39,065 nt of DNA from Tyzzerella sp. UBA1042 (GTDB lineage Bacteria; Bacillota; Clostridia; Lachnospirales; Anaerotignaceae): contig DCDZ01000034.1 in NCBI GenBank assembly GCA_002316675.1, forward strand, positions 14,231-53,295, given 5' to 3'. The position numbers were made by a program, and so were the translations under genes. Below the pieces are notes generated by a model. It worked only from the letters and a program-made list of their open reading frames with translations, ran no database searches and was not told the origin of the DNA. This document shows, in pieces, positions 24,903-32,294 of this stretch; position 1 is the stretch's first letter; the number at the start of each line of letters is the position of its first letter.

Positions 24903-25775
24903 ATGAAAAAGAATTTGAAGAAATTATTTGCTACAGCATTGGCAACAACAATCATTTTGGGGTTAGCAGGCTGCGGTTCCACCACAGACAAGGAAGTGCC
25001 TGCGGAAGGCGAGGAAACAGCAGCAAAACCCACCGTAGTTAAAGTTGGTGTTGTTGGGGAATACAATGCACAATGGGATACGATTAATGAATTGTTGGCG
25101 GGTGACAATATTCAAGTGGAGCTTGTGAAATTTACGGATTATGCGGCACCCAACCGTGCACTGAATGACGGTGAAATTGATTTAAATGCGTTCCAGCACA
25201 AAGCGTTTTTAGCAAACGATATTGAAAAGCAGGGGTATGAAATTACCTCCATCGGAGATACCATTATTGCACCTTTGTCTATTTACAATAATAAAGAAAA
25301 AATTTCTTCTATTGAAGATATTAAAGACGGTGACACGATTGCAATCCCCAGTGATTTGACAAACGGCGGACGTGCATTGAAATTGCTGGAAGCAGCAGGT
25401 TTCATTGAATGCAATCCCGAAAAGGGCTATGTTCCCACAAAGCAGGACATCACAAAATACAATAAGCAGATTGAAATTTTAGAGGCAGAATCCGCAACAC
25501 TTGGAAATATTTTGCCTGACTGCGCAGCAGCAATTATTAACGGCGGCAATGCCTTTACAGCAGGCTTAGATCCCAATACAGATTCCATTTTCACTGAAAA
25601 TGTTGATCCTGCGGTAAACGAAGCAGTTCCTCAGTTGATCAATATTATTGTAAGCCGTACAGCGGATCAGGACAATGAAGTATATAAAAAGATTGTTGAT
25701 GCATACCATACAGATGAAGTGAAGGCAACAATTGATGAACAATACAAGGGTGCTTTTATCTGCACTTGGGAATAA
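24903..25775 (+). CDS. metQ: Methionine-binding lipoprotein
   Basis: The 290-residue protein starts with a lipoprotein signal (positively charged KKNLKK, hydrophobic stretch, lipobox LAGC with Cys22). It should be lipid-anchored outside the membrane and deliver methionine to MetNI. The NlpA/MetQ family is recognised from VKVGVVGEYNAQWD, DYAAPNRALNDGEIDLNAFQH and IAIPSDLTNGGRALKLLE. AAAGGAGAG before ATG 24903 fixes the start; the frame is open 66 bases further upstream but has no signal sequence there. It is the last classical gene of the T-box operon. Confidence 0.96.
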   Translation: MKKNLKKLFATALATTIILGLAGCGSTTDKEVPAEGEETAAKPTVVKVGVVGEYNAQWDTINELLAGDNIQVELVKFTDYAAPNRALNDGEIDLNAFQHKAFLANDIEKQGYEITSIGDTIIAPLSIYNNKEKISSIEDIKDGDTIAIPSDLTNGGRALKLLEAAGFIECNPEKGYVPTKQDITKYNKQIEILEAESATLGNILPDCAAAIINGGNAFTAGLDPNTDSIFTENVDPAVNEAVPQLINIIVSRTADQDNEVYKKIVDAYHTDEVKATIDEQYKGAFICTWE

Positions 25776-25821
25776 GAATTAAAGTAAATATACAGGAGGG
25801 GGTTCCCCATCCACAAACAAG

Positions 25822-25862
25822 CAGATGGGTTTACGGCTTTTGCCGACGGACTCATCTGTTTT
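25822..25862 (+). terminator. Hairpin between metQ and the M20 hydrolase gene
   Basis: CAGATGGGT (25822-25830) pairs with ACTCATCTG (25850-25858) with one wobble, and CGGC-TTTT-GCCG forms an inner stem. Only four T residues follow. It may reduce readthrough from metNIQ into the next gene, or act as an attenuator; the tail is too short for a certain terminator. Confidence 0.55.
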
Positions 25863-25902
25863 GCATAAAACGGAAAGTTGTAGTAAGAAAGGCGGCAGAG
25901 AT

Positions 25903-27081
25903 ATGTCATTGAAAGAATATATTGTAAAAGAGAAGGACTATATCATTCAATTAAGAAGATATTTTCATGCGCATCCCGAGGTGAGCTTGCAGGAATATAA
26001 AACCTGTAAAAAAATAGGAGAAGAGCTGGATACACTGGGGATTCCTCATAGAAGAGTGGGGGAAACAGGAGTTTATGCATGGATTGAAGGAAAAAAATCG
26101 TCGGGAGGCAAACTTGTCGCTCTTCGGGCGGATATAGATGCTTTGGCTATGGAGGATTTAAAAACAGAACCCTATCGTTCCCAAAATCAAGGGTTTTGCC
26201 ATGCCTGCGGCCATGATGCCCATACGGCAACTTTGCTTGGTGCGGCAAAAGTGTTAAAATCCAAGGAGAAGGAATTTTCGGGCCAAATTCGTTTGTTTTT
26301 CCAGCAGGCGGAGGAGATTGGACAGGGTGCAAGGCTTTTTGTTGGCGAAGGGCTTCTTGAAGGTTGTGAGCGGGTGTATGGTGCCCATGTGACAAGCAGA
26401 ATTCCAAAGGGTAAAGTGGCCATTACAAAAGGGCCTCAATGTGCTAGCTGCGATTATTTTAAAATTTCAATCACGGGAAAAGGTGCCCATGTTTCAACAC
26501 CTCACTTGGGCGTAGATGCCGCTTATATTGCCTCACAGATTGTTGTGAATTTACAGTCTATTGTTGCAAGAAGCACTGCACCTTTGGAAACGGTTGTGGT
26601 TGGTGTAGGTGTAATCAGAGCGGGAACGCAATACAATATTGTTGCGGAAAAGGCGGAAATTGAAGGTACCACTAGAAGTTTTTATCCCGAAATTCGCAAG
26701 TTTACCAATGAAAGAGTTGTTGAGATCGCGAAGCAGACTGCCGCAATGTATGGTGCCGGGGTTGAGGTGACATTTTTGGATTATGCAGCGCCATTGGTAA
26801 ATGATGAAGATGCCGTAAATGAAGTAACTGCCATAGCAAAGGGATTGATTGATCCTGGGGATATTGTTTCTGATTATCCCAAATCTTTGGGAGCTGATGA
26901 TTTTGCCGATTATTTGGCAGTAACAAAGGGTATGTATGGATATATTGGTACTGCCAACGAAGAGAATTCCAATACAAGAGCGGCACATCACCATGGATTG
27001 TTTGACATTGATGAGGAAGCATTGCTTTTGTCTTGCAATTTATATGTGGATTATGCTTTGGAAGTGTTAGGACGCGCTTAG
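25903..27081 (+). CDS. M20D-family amidohydrolase (N-acyl-amino-acid / hippurate hydrolase type)
   Basis: The 392-residue metallohydrolase has the M20D pattern. HAHPEVSLQEYKT is near residue 20. The metal-binding CHACGHDAHTATLLGAA is near 100, QQAEEIGQGA holds the catalytic Glu, GKGAHVSTPHLGVDA opens the dimerisation domain, and AAHHHGLFDIDEEAL lies at the end. It removes acyl groups from amino acids or short peptides in the cytoplasm. ATG 25903 gives the family's usual N-terminus; the frame is open to 25825. No separate promoter is seen, so it probably depends on readthrough from the Met T-box operon. That would fit release of methionine from N-acyl-methionine, but the substrate is not proven. 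Confidence 0.9.
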   Translation: MSLKEYIVKEKDYIIQLRRYFHAHPEVSLQEYKTCKKIGEELDTLGIPHRRVGETGVYAWIEGKKSSGGKLVALRADIDALAMEDLKTEPYRSQNQGFCHACGHDAHTATLLGAAKVLKSKEKEFSGQIRLFFQQAEEIGQGARLFVGEGLLEGCERVYGAHVTSRIPKGKVAITKGPQCASCDYFKISITGKGAHVSTPHLGVDAAYIASQIVVNLQSIVARSTAPLETVVVGVGVIRAGTQYNIVAEKAEIEGTTRSFYPEIRKFTNERVVEIAKQTAAMYGAGVEVTFLDYAAPLVNDEDAVNEVTAIAKGLIDPGDIVSDYPKSLGADDFADYLAVTKGMYGYIGTANEENSNTRAAHHHGLFDIDEEALLLSCNLYVDYALEVLGRA

Positions 27082-27132
27082 AAAACCAAAGAAGAAGGGC
27101 GTGTTTTTTGAATGATTCCCTAGTTGTAAATG

Positions 27133-27175
27133 AAAATGCCCGTATTGCACAGAATCTTGCAATACGGGCATTTTT
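27133..27175. terminator. Bidirectional terminator between the M20 and MATE genes
   Basis: AAAATGCCCGTATTGCA pairs perfectly with TGCAATACGGGCATTTT around an 8-base loop, with T5 on the right and A4 on the left. It serves both convergent genes. Confidence 0.92.
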
Positions 27176-27208
27176 GTAGTTCTGACGACGTTTTTATAGG
27201 TGTAAAAT

Positions 27209-28567
27209 TTAAAAGTCCAGCTTTTTCAAAATGCGGATTAAGTAGGCTGTGCAAAGGGCAAAAGCGATGATCTCCGCGATGGGGAATGCAAGCCAAACAT
27301 GGTTTAATTCGCCGATGCGGGATAATAAATAAGCCACCGGCAGGAGAACAACCAATTGTCGTGCTACGGAAATAATTAAGCTGTAAATCCCGTTGCCTAA
27401 AGCTTGGAATACGGAACTGGCAACAATATTATAGCCGGCAAGGAGAAAACTAAAAGAGATTATTCTCAAAGCGGGCACACCTATGGTTATCATATTTTCT
27501 GAGGCCTTGAATATGGCCAATAACTTATGGGGCAGTATTTGAAAAACAGCAAAGCCAACCAGCATCATTACGATAGCCGCAATCACACTCAGTTTGATTG
27601 TCTGATGAATGCGCTGCTTGTTTCTTGCGCCATAGTTATAGGCAATAATGGGTATCATACCATTGTTTAGCCCAAACACGGGCATAAAGATGAAGCTTTG
27701 CAGCTTAAAGTACACACCAAAAACAGCAATTGCCGTGGATGTAAAGCCATCTAAAATACGGTTCATACAGAAAATCATGACAGAACCAATAGAAATCATT
27801 AAAATAGAAGGAATTGCAACGATATAAATGCTTTTTAATATGTATTTATTTGGCAAAATATTTTTGATATTGATGTGAATTTCACGGTTCTTTTTTAAAT
27901 TCAGATAAATACCAACGCCGCAGGAAAGGAACTGACCGATCACCGTAGCGATGGCAGCACCGGCAACCCCCATTTTAGGCAAGCCAAACATACCGAAAAT
28001 GAAAATTGGGTCCAATATAATATTTGCCACAGCGCCTACGCCTTGGCTAATCATGGCCTCAAAGGTACGCCCTGTGGATTGCAGCAAACGCTCCATGGCA
28101 ACTTGTACAAAGATGCCTAAAGAGCCGATTAAAACAATATTAAGGTAGGTTTCACCGCCTTGAATGATCTCGGCAACATTGGTTTGTCCCTTTAAAAACG
28201 GCTTTGTAAAAAGAATGCAAATCAAGATGAAGGCAAGCCAATTCATAAAGGCTAAGAAAATACTCACACTGGCTGTTTTATTTGCAGTATCAAACTTTTT
28301 TCCCCCTAAGCTTTTGGAAAGCAACGCATTTGTGCCAACCCCGGTGCCCGCTGCAACGGCAATCATGAAATTTTGCATGGGGAAGGCCAAGGATACGGAA
28401 GATAACGCATTTTCGCTGATTTGCGCAACAAATGCACTGTCTACAATATTATAGAGCGCCTGTACCAGCATGGAAATAATCATGGGGACAGACATGGAAA
28501 AAAGCAATTTGGTAATGGGCATAGTGCCCATTTTGTTTTCTTTTATTTCGGCTGTAACGGATTTCAT
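27209..28567 (-). CDS. MATE-family multidrug/Na+ exporter
   Basis: The 452-residue protein has about twelve membrane helices in two homologous halves. Typical MATE segments are PMIISMLVQALYNIVDSAFVA near residues 28-48, GTGVGTNALLSKSLGGKK near 80 and FGLNNGMIPIIAYNYGA near 300. It should expel cationic drugs or metabolites by Na+ or H+ antiport. AAGGAGATA precedes the ATG; a second ATG twelve codons in is possible. The gene has its own promoter (28671-28699) and a ~97-base leader that can fold. The substrate is unknown. Confidence 0.92.
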   Translation of the reverse strand: MKSVTAEIKENKMGTMPITKLLFSMSVPMIISMLVQALYNIVDSAFVAQISENALSSVSLAFPMQNFMIAVAAGTGVGTNALLSKSLGGKKFDTANKTASVSIFLAFMNWLAFILICILFTKPFLKGQTNVAEIIQGGETYLNIVLIGSLGIFVQVAMERLLQSTGRTFEAMISQGVGAVANIILDPIFIFGMFGLPKMGVAGAAIATVIGQFLSCGVGIYLNLKKNREIHINIKNILPNKYILKSIYIVAIPSILMISIGSVMIFCMNRILDGFTSTAIAVFGVYFKLQSFIFMPVFGLNNGMIPIIAYNYGARNKQRIHQTIKLSVIAAIVMMLVGFAVFQILPHKLLAIFKASENMITIGVPALRIISFSFLLAGYNIVASSVFQALGNGIYSLIISVARQLVVLLPVAYLLSRIGELNHVWLAFPIAEIIAFALCTAYLIRILKKLDF

Positions 28568-28601
28568 TCAATATCTCCTTTTTCGTAAATATAATGACGC
28601 T

Positions 28602-28661
28602 ATGAAAAAATTTGCGAAAGTATAGCGCTGTAGAAACAGCGCCGGACTTGCTTTTTTTCAT
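28602..28661 (-). promoter_or_regulatory. Folded leader of the MATE gene
   Basis: A perfect 9-bp outer stem (28602-28610 with 28653-28661) encloses a second perfect stem, GCGCTG-TAGAAA-CAGCGC (28625-28642). The outer stem begins almost at the predicted transcription start, so the RNA would fold as it emerges. No known riboswitch is recognised. Confidence 0.4.
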
Positions 28662-28670
28662 GTATTACTT

Positions 28671-28699
28671 ATGATACGACGATATAATTTTATTGTCAA
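28671..28699 (-). promoter_or_regulatory. Promoter of the MATE gene
   Basis: Read on the minus strand, TTGACA (28699-28694) and TATCAT (28676-28671) are 17 bp apart, a near-consensus sigma-A promoter. Confidence 0.8.
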
Positions 28700-28737
28700 C
28701 AAAAATTTTGTGGAGCATGGAGTTTCCGGGAAGGGGG

Positions 28738-29637
28738 CTATTTTTTTGCAGGAATAGGTGCTGCTTTTTTCCAAAAAAGATAGTTGCTTTCCACATAGGC
28801 TTCCATTCTTCCCGTATCATAAAGATACGATAAATAGGAGCGAAGGGTGCTTCCCATCAAAACATACTGCCCGTAATCCATGGTCAAACCATAGGTTTCA
28901 AACACCAGATGGAGAAGCTCTTCAAAAAATTTAGGCTCCTCGCACAGTTCCAGCAAGAGATTCAGTATTTCGTTTGCTTTTTGGCGGTTTATCTCGACCA
29001 GCGGCCGAAGCTCTGTTACCGGCTCCCCGTGGGCAGGAATATAGAGAGTGCCTTCTAAGGTTTCAAGGTAGTCAAGGGTTTGGAAAAAGGCTGCCGCATC
29101 ATAATTAAAGCTGATATGATATTTTTTTAAAATATCCTCACCGAAGACAGCATCCGCCAGAAAATAAATATTATCCGGTGTTTTTACCCCTATCATTTGC
29201 CAAAAGTGCCCACCCAAAGGGAAAATTTCCATACCCTCCGGAAGCTTTGCCGAAGCTATATCCTGTGCTTTTGAGGGGGTTGCCATTAAAAATTTGTTGC
29301 GAAGCGCTTGGAACGGATAGCCGCCGTAAAGAAAGGAGGGTTCCAGAATCGGGTGTTCAATGACAGCGCACTCCATTGGTGTGGAATAAATGGGGCAATG
29401 CAGCCTGTTCTGTAATAAGGTGTTGCCCCCGATGTGGTCCGCATTGGAGTGGGTATTGATGATCCCCGAAAGCGTCCAGCCCTGTTGTTCTAAAATTTTC
29501 TGTATTTTACGTCCCGCATCCTTATTATTTCCGCTGTCAATCAGCCAAACAGTTTCAAGGGAAGTACGATATACCCCGATTTTTGAGGGGCAGTTAATAT
29601 AAAAGGTGTTCTCACCGGCTTGTATTAATTCATACAT
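28738..29637 (-). CDS. MBL-fold metallo-hydrolase
   Basis: The 299-residue protein has a metallo-beta-lactamase fold. Metal-binding motif 1 reads THSNADHIGGN near residue 63, with Asn where the second His of HxHxDH is usual. Later ligands are GGHFWQMIG, FLADAVFGED and PAHGEPV. The last ~80 residues look like a helical, winged-helix-like cap (DYGQYVLMGSTLRSYLSYLYDTGRM). HSNADH variants occur in a clostridial subgroup, so it is probably active, but the substrate is unknown. It sits between the MATE and fba genes, all on the minus strand, with a hairpin separating it from fba. Confidence 0.85.
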   Translation of the reverse strand: MYELIQAGENTFYINCPSKIGVYRTSLETVWLIDSGNNKDAGRKIQKILEQQGWTLSGIINTHSNADHIGGNTLLQNRLHCPIYSTPMECAVIEHPILEPSFLYGGYPFQALRNKFLMATPSKAQDIASAKLPEGMEIFPLGGHFWQMIGVKTPDNIYFLADAVFGEDILKKYHISFNYDAAAFFQTLDYLETLEGTLYIPAHGEPVTELRPLVEINRQKANEILNLLLELCEEPKFFEELLHLVFETYGLTMDYGQYVLMGSTLRSYLSYLYDTGRMEAYVESNYLFWKKAAPIPAKK

Positions 29638-29724
29638 AAATCATGTCTCCTTTTTGATAAAAAGTGTTTGCATAGGAATGGGGATTAGAACATTATGGTT
29701 ATTCCATAAAAGCGTTTGTTTTTT

Positions 29725-29756
29725 CAAAGGGTGCCGACTTTTGCCGGCACCCTTTG
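29725..29756 (-). terminator. GC-rich hairpin after fba
   Basis: CAAAGGGTGCCG (29725-29736) pairs perfectly with CGGCACCCTTTG (29745-29756). It is 36 bases past the fba stop. No T run follows on the minus strand, so it may stabilise the mRNA end more than terminate. Confidence 0.55.
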
Positions 29757-29792
29757 CTGATCCATATATGGAGTGATTTTATGTTCAATTTT

Positions 29793-30746
29793 TTAGTTCA
29801 TAGAATTGGTGGAGCCGATGACATCTTTAATTTTTCCTTCTACTAAACTACGAATTAACTCCCTTGCATCACCAAGATAACCCCGAGGGTCAAAGGCAGC
29901 GGGGTTTTCGCCAAAGGACTTGCGAATTGCCGCCGTCATAGCCAAGCGGATATCGGTATCCATATTGATTTTGCAAACAGCCATAGCGGAAGCCTTCCGG
30001 AGCATTTCTGCAGGAATGCCTTTTGCACCGGCAATATTGCCGCCATATTTGTTGCAGGTTTCCACGCTGCTTTGGTCAACAGAGGAAGCACCGTGCAATA
30101 CGATGGGGAAATTCTGAATACCCTCGGCATTCAATTTTTCTGTGATGGTTGCCAAACGGTTAAAATCCAGCTTTGCATCCCCTTTAAATTTGTAAGCGCC
30201 GTGGCTTGTGCCGATGGCGATGGCCAGAGAGTCCACACCGGTGCGCTTTACAAAATCAACGGCCTGATCGGGATCGGTGTAGGTTGCATGGGCTGCGTCT
30301 ACATTTACATCATCCTCAACGCCGGCAAGCTTGCCTAATTCCGCCTCCACAACAACCCCTCTTGCATGGGCATATTCAACGATTTCCTTTGTTTGTGCAA
30401 CGTTCTCTTCATACTCTAGGTGAGAGCCGTCAAACATAACGGAGGTGAAGCCATATTCAATGCAGTCTTTGCAAATTTGAAAATCGGAGCCGTGATCTAG
30501 ATGCAAGGCAATATCCAAACCGGTTTCCTCAACAGCTGCATCTACCATGGCCTTTAAATATTTGGGATGAGCATATTTTAATGCACTTTTGGATACCTGA
30601 AGAATAACAGCGGAATTTTGTGCCTTTGCCGCCGCAACAACCCCTTGAATAATCTCCATATTATTAATATTAAATGCGCCGATGGCATAACCGCCTTGAA
30701 AAGCTTTTTCAAACATTTTTTTTGTTGTAACCAACGCCATTATCAT
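29793..30746 (-). CDS. fba: Class II fructose-bisphosphate aldolase
   Basis: The ~317-residue protein is a class II, zinc-dependent aldolase that splits fructose 1,6-bisphosphate into glyceraldehyde 3-phosphate and dihydroxyacetone phosphate. Visible signatures are GAFNINNMEI near residue 22, the catalytic ALHLDHGSDF near 80, SVMFDGSHLEYEEN near 100, AIGTSHGAYKF near 178 and PIVLHGASSVD near 210. AGAGG lies four bases before ATG 30746 and ten before ATG 30740; the latter gives the usual MALV start, so either is possible. A good promoter lies 50-75 bases upstream. Confidence 0.95.
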   Translation of the reverse strand: MIMALVTTKKMFEKAFQGGYAIGAFNINNMEIIQGVVAAAKAQNSAVILQVSKSALKYAHPKYLKAMVDAAVEETGLDIALHLDHGSDFQICKDCIEYGFTSVMFDGSHLEYEENVAQTKEIVEYAHARGVVVEAELGKLAGVEDDVNVDAAHATYTDPDQAVDFVKRTGVDSLAIAIGTSHGAYKFKGDAKLDFNRLATITEKLNAEGIQNFPIVLHGASSVDQSSVETCNKYGGNIAGAKGIPAEMLRKASAMAVCKINMDTDIRLAMTAAIRKSFGENPAAFDPRGYLGDARELIRSLVEGKIKDVIGSTNSMN

Positions 30747-30792
30747 TACACCTCTTTCTTTTTATTTGCAATTCATTGTAACCTGTATTAAA

Positions 30793-30821
30793 ATTATAAT
30801 ACGGTACTGAAGTTGTGGCAA
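30793..30821 (-). promoter_or_regulatory. Promoter of fba
   Basis: On the minus strand TTGCCA (30821-30816) and a consensus TATAAT (30798-30793) are 17 bp apart. Confidence 0.78.
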
Positions 30822-30890
30822 GATAATTTGAGAGAATATCTCCTATTTATGGAAAAATAGAGAACAATCTATGGGGTGAGGTGAAGTAAT

Positions 30891-31349
30891 ATGAAGTGCT
30901 TATTGGTTTTGTTTGGTGTTTTTGGCTTGGATTTAGGTACAAAAAAATGGGCGGAGGCAAGCCTGCCTTTGGGAAAACGAAAAAAAATAGGAAAAAAGCA
31001 ACTTTATTTCCAACACATAAAGAATTTCGGAATGGCATATCATAAGCTTGAAGGAAAAAAGAACAGCATTCTTTGCATTACCGGCGGGCTGACTGCAATT
31101 TACAGCTGCTTGTTCCTTAGGGCAAGCCTTGGGGATGCAAATGACAAAAGGTATGCGTTGCCCCTAGCTGTTATCCTTGGCGGGGCCTACGGAAATTTTC
31201 TGGAAAGAGCAAAGAAGGGCTATGTGACGGATTTTATTTTGATTAAAAAGGGGAAAAATCCGCCGATTTTTAATATTGCGGATGCAGCGCTTCTCATCGG
31301 TACGGTTTTTATTGGTATTGTGTCGTTGAAAAAACCTTCAAATCTGTAG
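30891..31349 (+). CDS. lspA: Signal peptidase II (prolipoprotein signal peptidase)
   Basis: The 152-residue membrane protein has the LspA signatures: LDLGTKKWAE in helix 1, the central NFGMAYHKL, ILGGAYGNFLERAKKGYVTDFI with the first catalytic Asp, and FNIADAALLIG with the second. It cuts the signal peptide of lipoproteins such as MetQ after lipid attachment. The substrate-contact segment NFGMAYH is shorter and more basic around it than in typical LspA, so it may be a second paralogue. GAGGTGAAGT precedes the ATG. A 6S RNA gene follows 50 bases downstream. Confidence 0.88.
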   Translation: MKCLLVLFGVFGLDLGTKKWAEASLPLGKRKKIGKKQLYFQHIKNFGMAYHKLEGKKNSILCITGGLTAIYSCLFLRASLGDANDKRYALPLAVILGGAYGNFLERAKKGYVTDFILIKKGKNPPIFNIADAALLIGTVFIGIVSLKKPSNL

Positions 31350-31360
31350 AAGTTTCCCTA

Positions 31361-31389
31361 TTGAAGAATAGCGAATTAAGTTGTATAAT
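31361..31389 (+). promoter_or_regulatory. Promoter of the 6S RNA
   Basis: TTGAAG (31361-31366) and a consensus TATAAT (31384-31389) are 17 bp apart, placing the start near 31397, just before the closing stem. A second TATAAT at 31395-31400 would start inside the stem. Confidence 0.65.
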
Positions 31390-31396
31390 GTAAATA

Positions 31397-31590
31397 TAAT
31401 TTCCTGAAGTGTTCGAGAACTTACCATATTTGAACCTACACAACTGACTCGGGATTCCAATATGCAAAAGTTATGTCAGGCCCCAAGATAATTCCCTTCG
31501 GGCGGGGGAAGGCAGAGACTTTGGCTGAGGTTACCCACCTGGCCTAGGCTAGGTGTCAAGCGGTAAGGACGGCACTTTGGGATATTTTTA
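31397..31590 (+). ncRNA. ssrS: 6S RNA
   Basis: The ~190-base element matches 6S RNA in length and shape. The closing stem pairs TCCTGAAGTG (31402-31411) with CACTTTGGGA (31573-31582), with two wobbles. TTACC (31421-31425) pairs with GGTAA (31562-31566). A large open bubble follows, beginning ATATTTGAACCTACAC, a stretch typical of Firmicutes 6S RNAs. The 3' side carries a small hairpin (CACCT...AGGTG). 6S RNA mimics an open promoter and holds sigma-A RNA polymerase in stationary phase. It has a matching promoter and no open frame. Confidence 0.78.
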
Positions 31591-32114
31591 ATCCATAAAA
31601 GGTAGAATTTTAGGCATGTCTAAGCATAGACTTGCTTTTTTGTTGTGCTGATGAAACGATAATGTATAGGGGCAGGGGTAAATTGTTTTCCATTTTGCAA
31701 AATAGAGCGAAGATATTACAATAAAAAGGTAATAGTATGAACAAAAGTAATAGATGTATTGAATCATATACAAATTGCATAAAATTTTTTTCCTTTTTCT
31801 GAAGGTATTCCTTTGATTACAAAGAATATATGTTAAATGTAATGCATGATTAAAAGAAAATAATGCTAAAATTAGTAATATTATAGCAAAATTTGGTTGA
31901 TAATTCATCAAAATTGTGTTAAATTAAGTGTATATTTTAATGAAAAAAAGAAAACGAAAACTTGAAAAATTTTTCATTCTTGTTTTTGCTGTGCATATAG
32001 TAATATCTTCCGTATTTTTTATGGTTAAAATGGATTCAGTTTTTTGGATGGAATATTCTTATGATTAAAATTGAAAAGGCGGTTGATTTAAAATTTGGAA
32101 TTCGTGGAATAGAG

Positions 32115-32220
32115 TCTCGCATACACCTGGGAGGGGGAGAGAAGTTGTTTCTCGGTCATGGACTACTACGGGAAAAGGGGGTAACAGCCGTATCGGTATT
32201 TTTAAAATGATAGTGCGAGA
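32115..32220 (+). ncRNA. Possible structured leader of the chemoreceptor gene
   Basis: TCTCGCA (32115-32121) pairs perfectly with TGCGAGA (32214-32220). Inside are two hairpins: GAGAGA-AGTTG-TTTCTC (32137-32153, one wobble) and TACGG...CCGTA (32167-32192) with a purine-rich loop GAAAAGGGGGTAACAG. The element ends 74 bases before the start codon. The three-way shape and G-rich loops resemble a riboswitch aptamer, but the conserved bases of cyclic-di-GMP-I, purine or other classes I know are absent. Confidence 0.4.
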
Positions 32221-32294
32221 AATACGAGCTTTTATTTTACGAATTTTTAGGTTTAAAGTGAGGCAAGGAGAATAGGGGAAAAAGAGGTGTTAAC

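Larger units (their letters stand above)
31350..32294. other. Gap holding the 6S RNA and the chemoreceptor leader
   Basis: The 945 bases contain the 6S RNA with its promoter (31361-31590) and a possible folded leader (32115-32220). Bases 31600-31930 are AT-rich and show nothing I can support. A 42-codon frame at 31940-32068 (basic start, one membrane helix) lacks a binding site. Confidence 0.6.

Noticed and set aside
31588..31911. A 107-codon minus-strand frame
   Set aside because: It is AT-rich, has no Shine-Dalgarno site or recognisable product, and touches the end of the 6S RNA.
31940..32068. A 42-codon frame with a basic start and one hydrophobic stretch, reminiscent of a FtsB/DivIC N-terminus
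   Set aside because: There is no ribosome binding site and the protein would be too short; chance is as likely.
32115..32220. A cyclic-di-GMP riboswitch
   Set aside because: The conserved bases of the class I and II aptamers that I know are not present; only a fold is supported.
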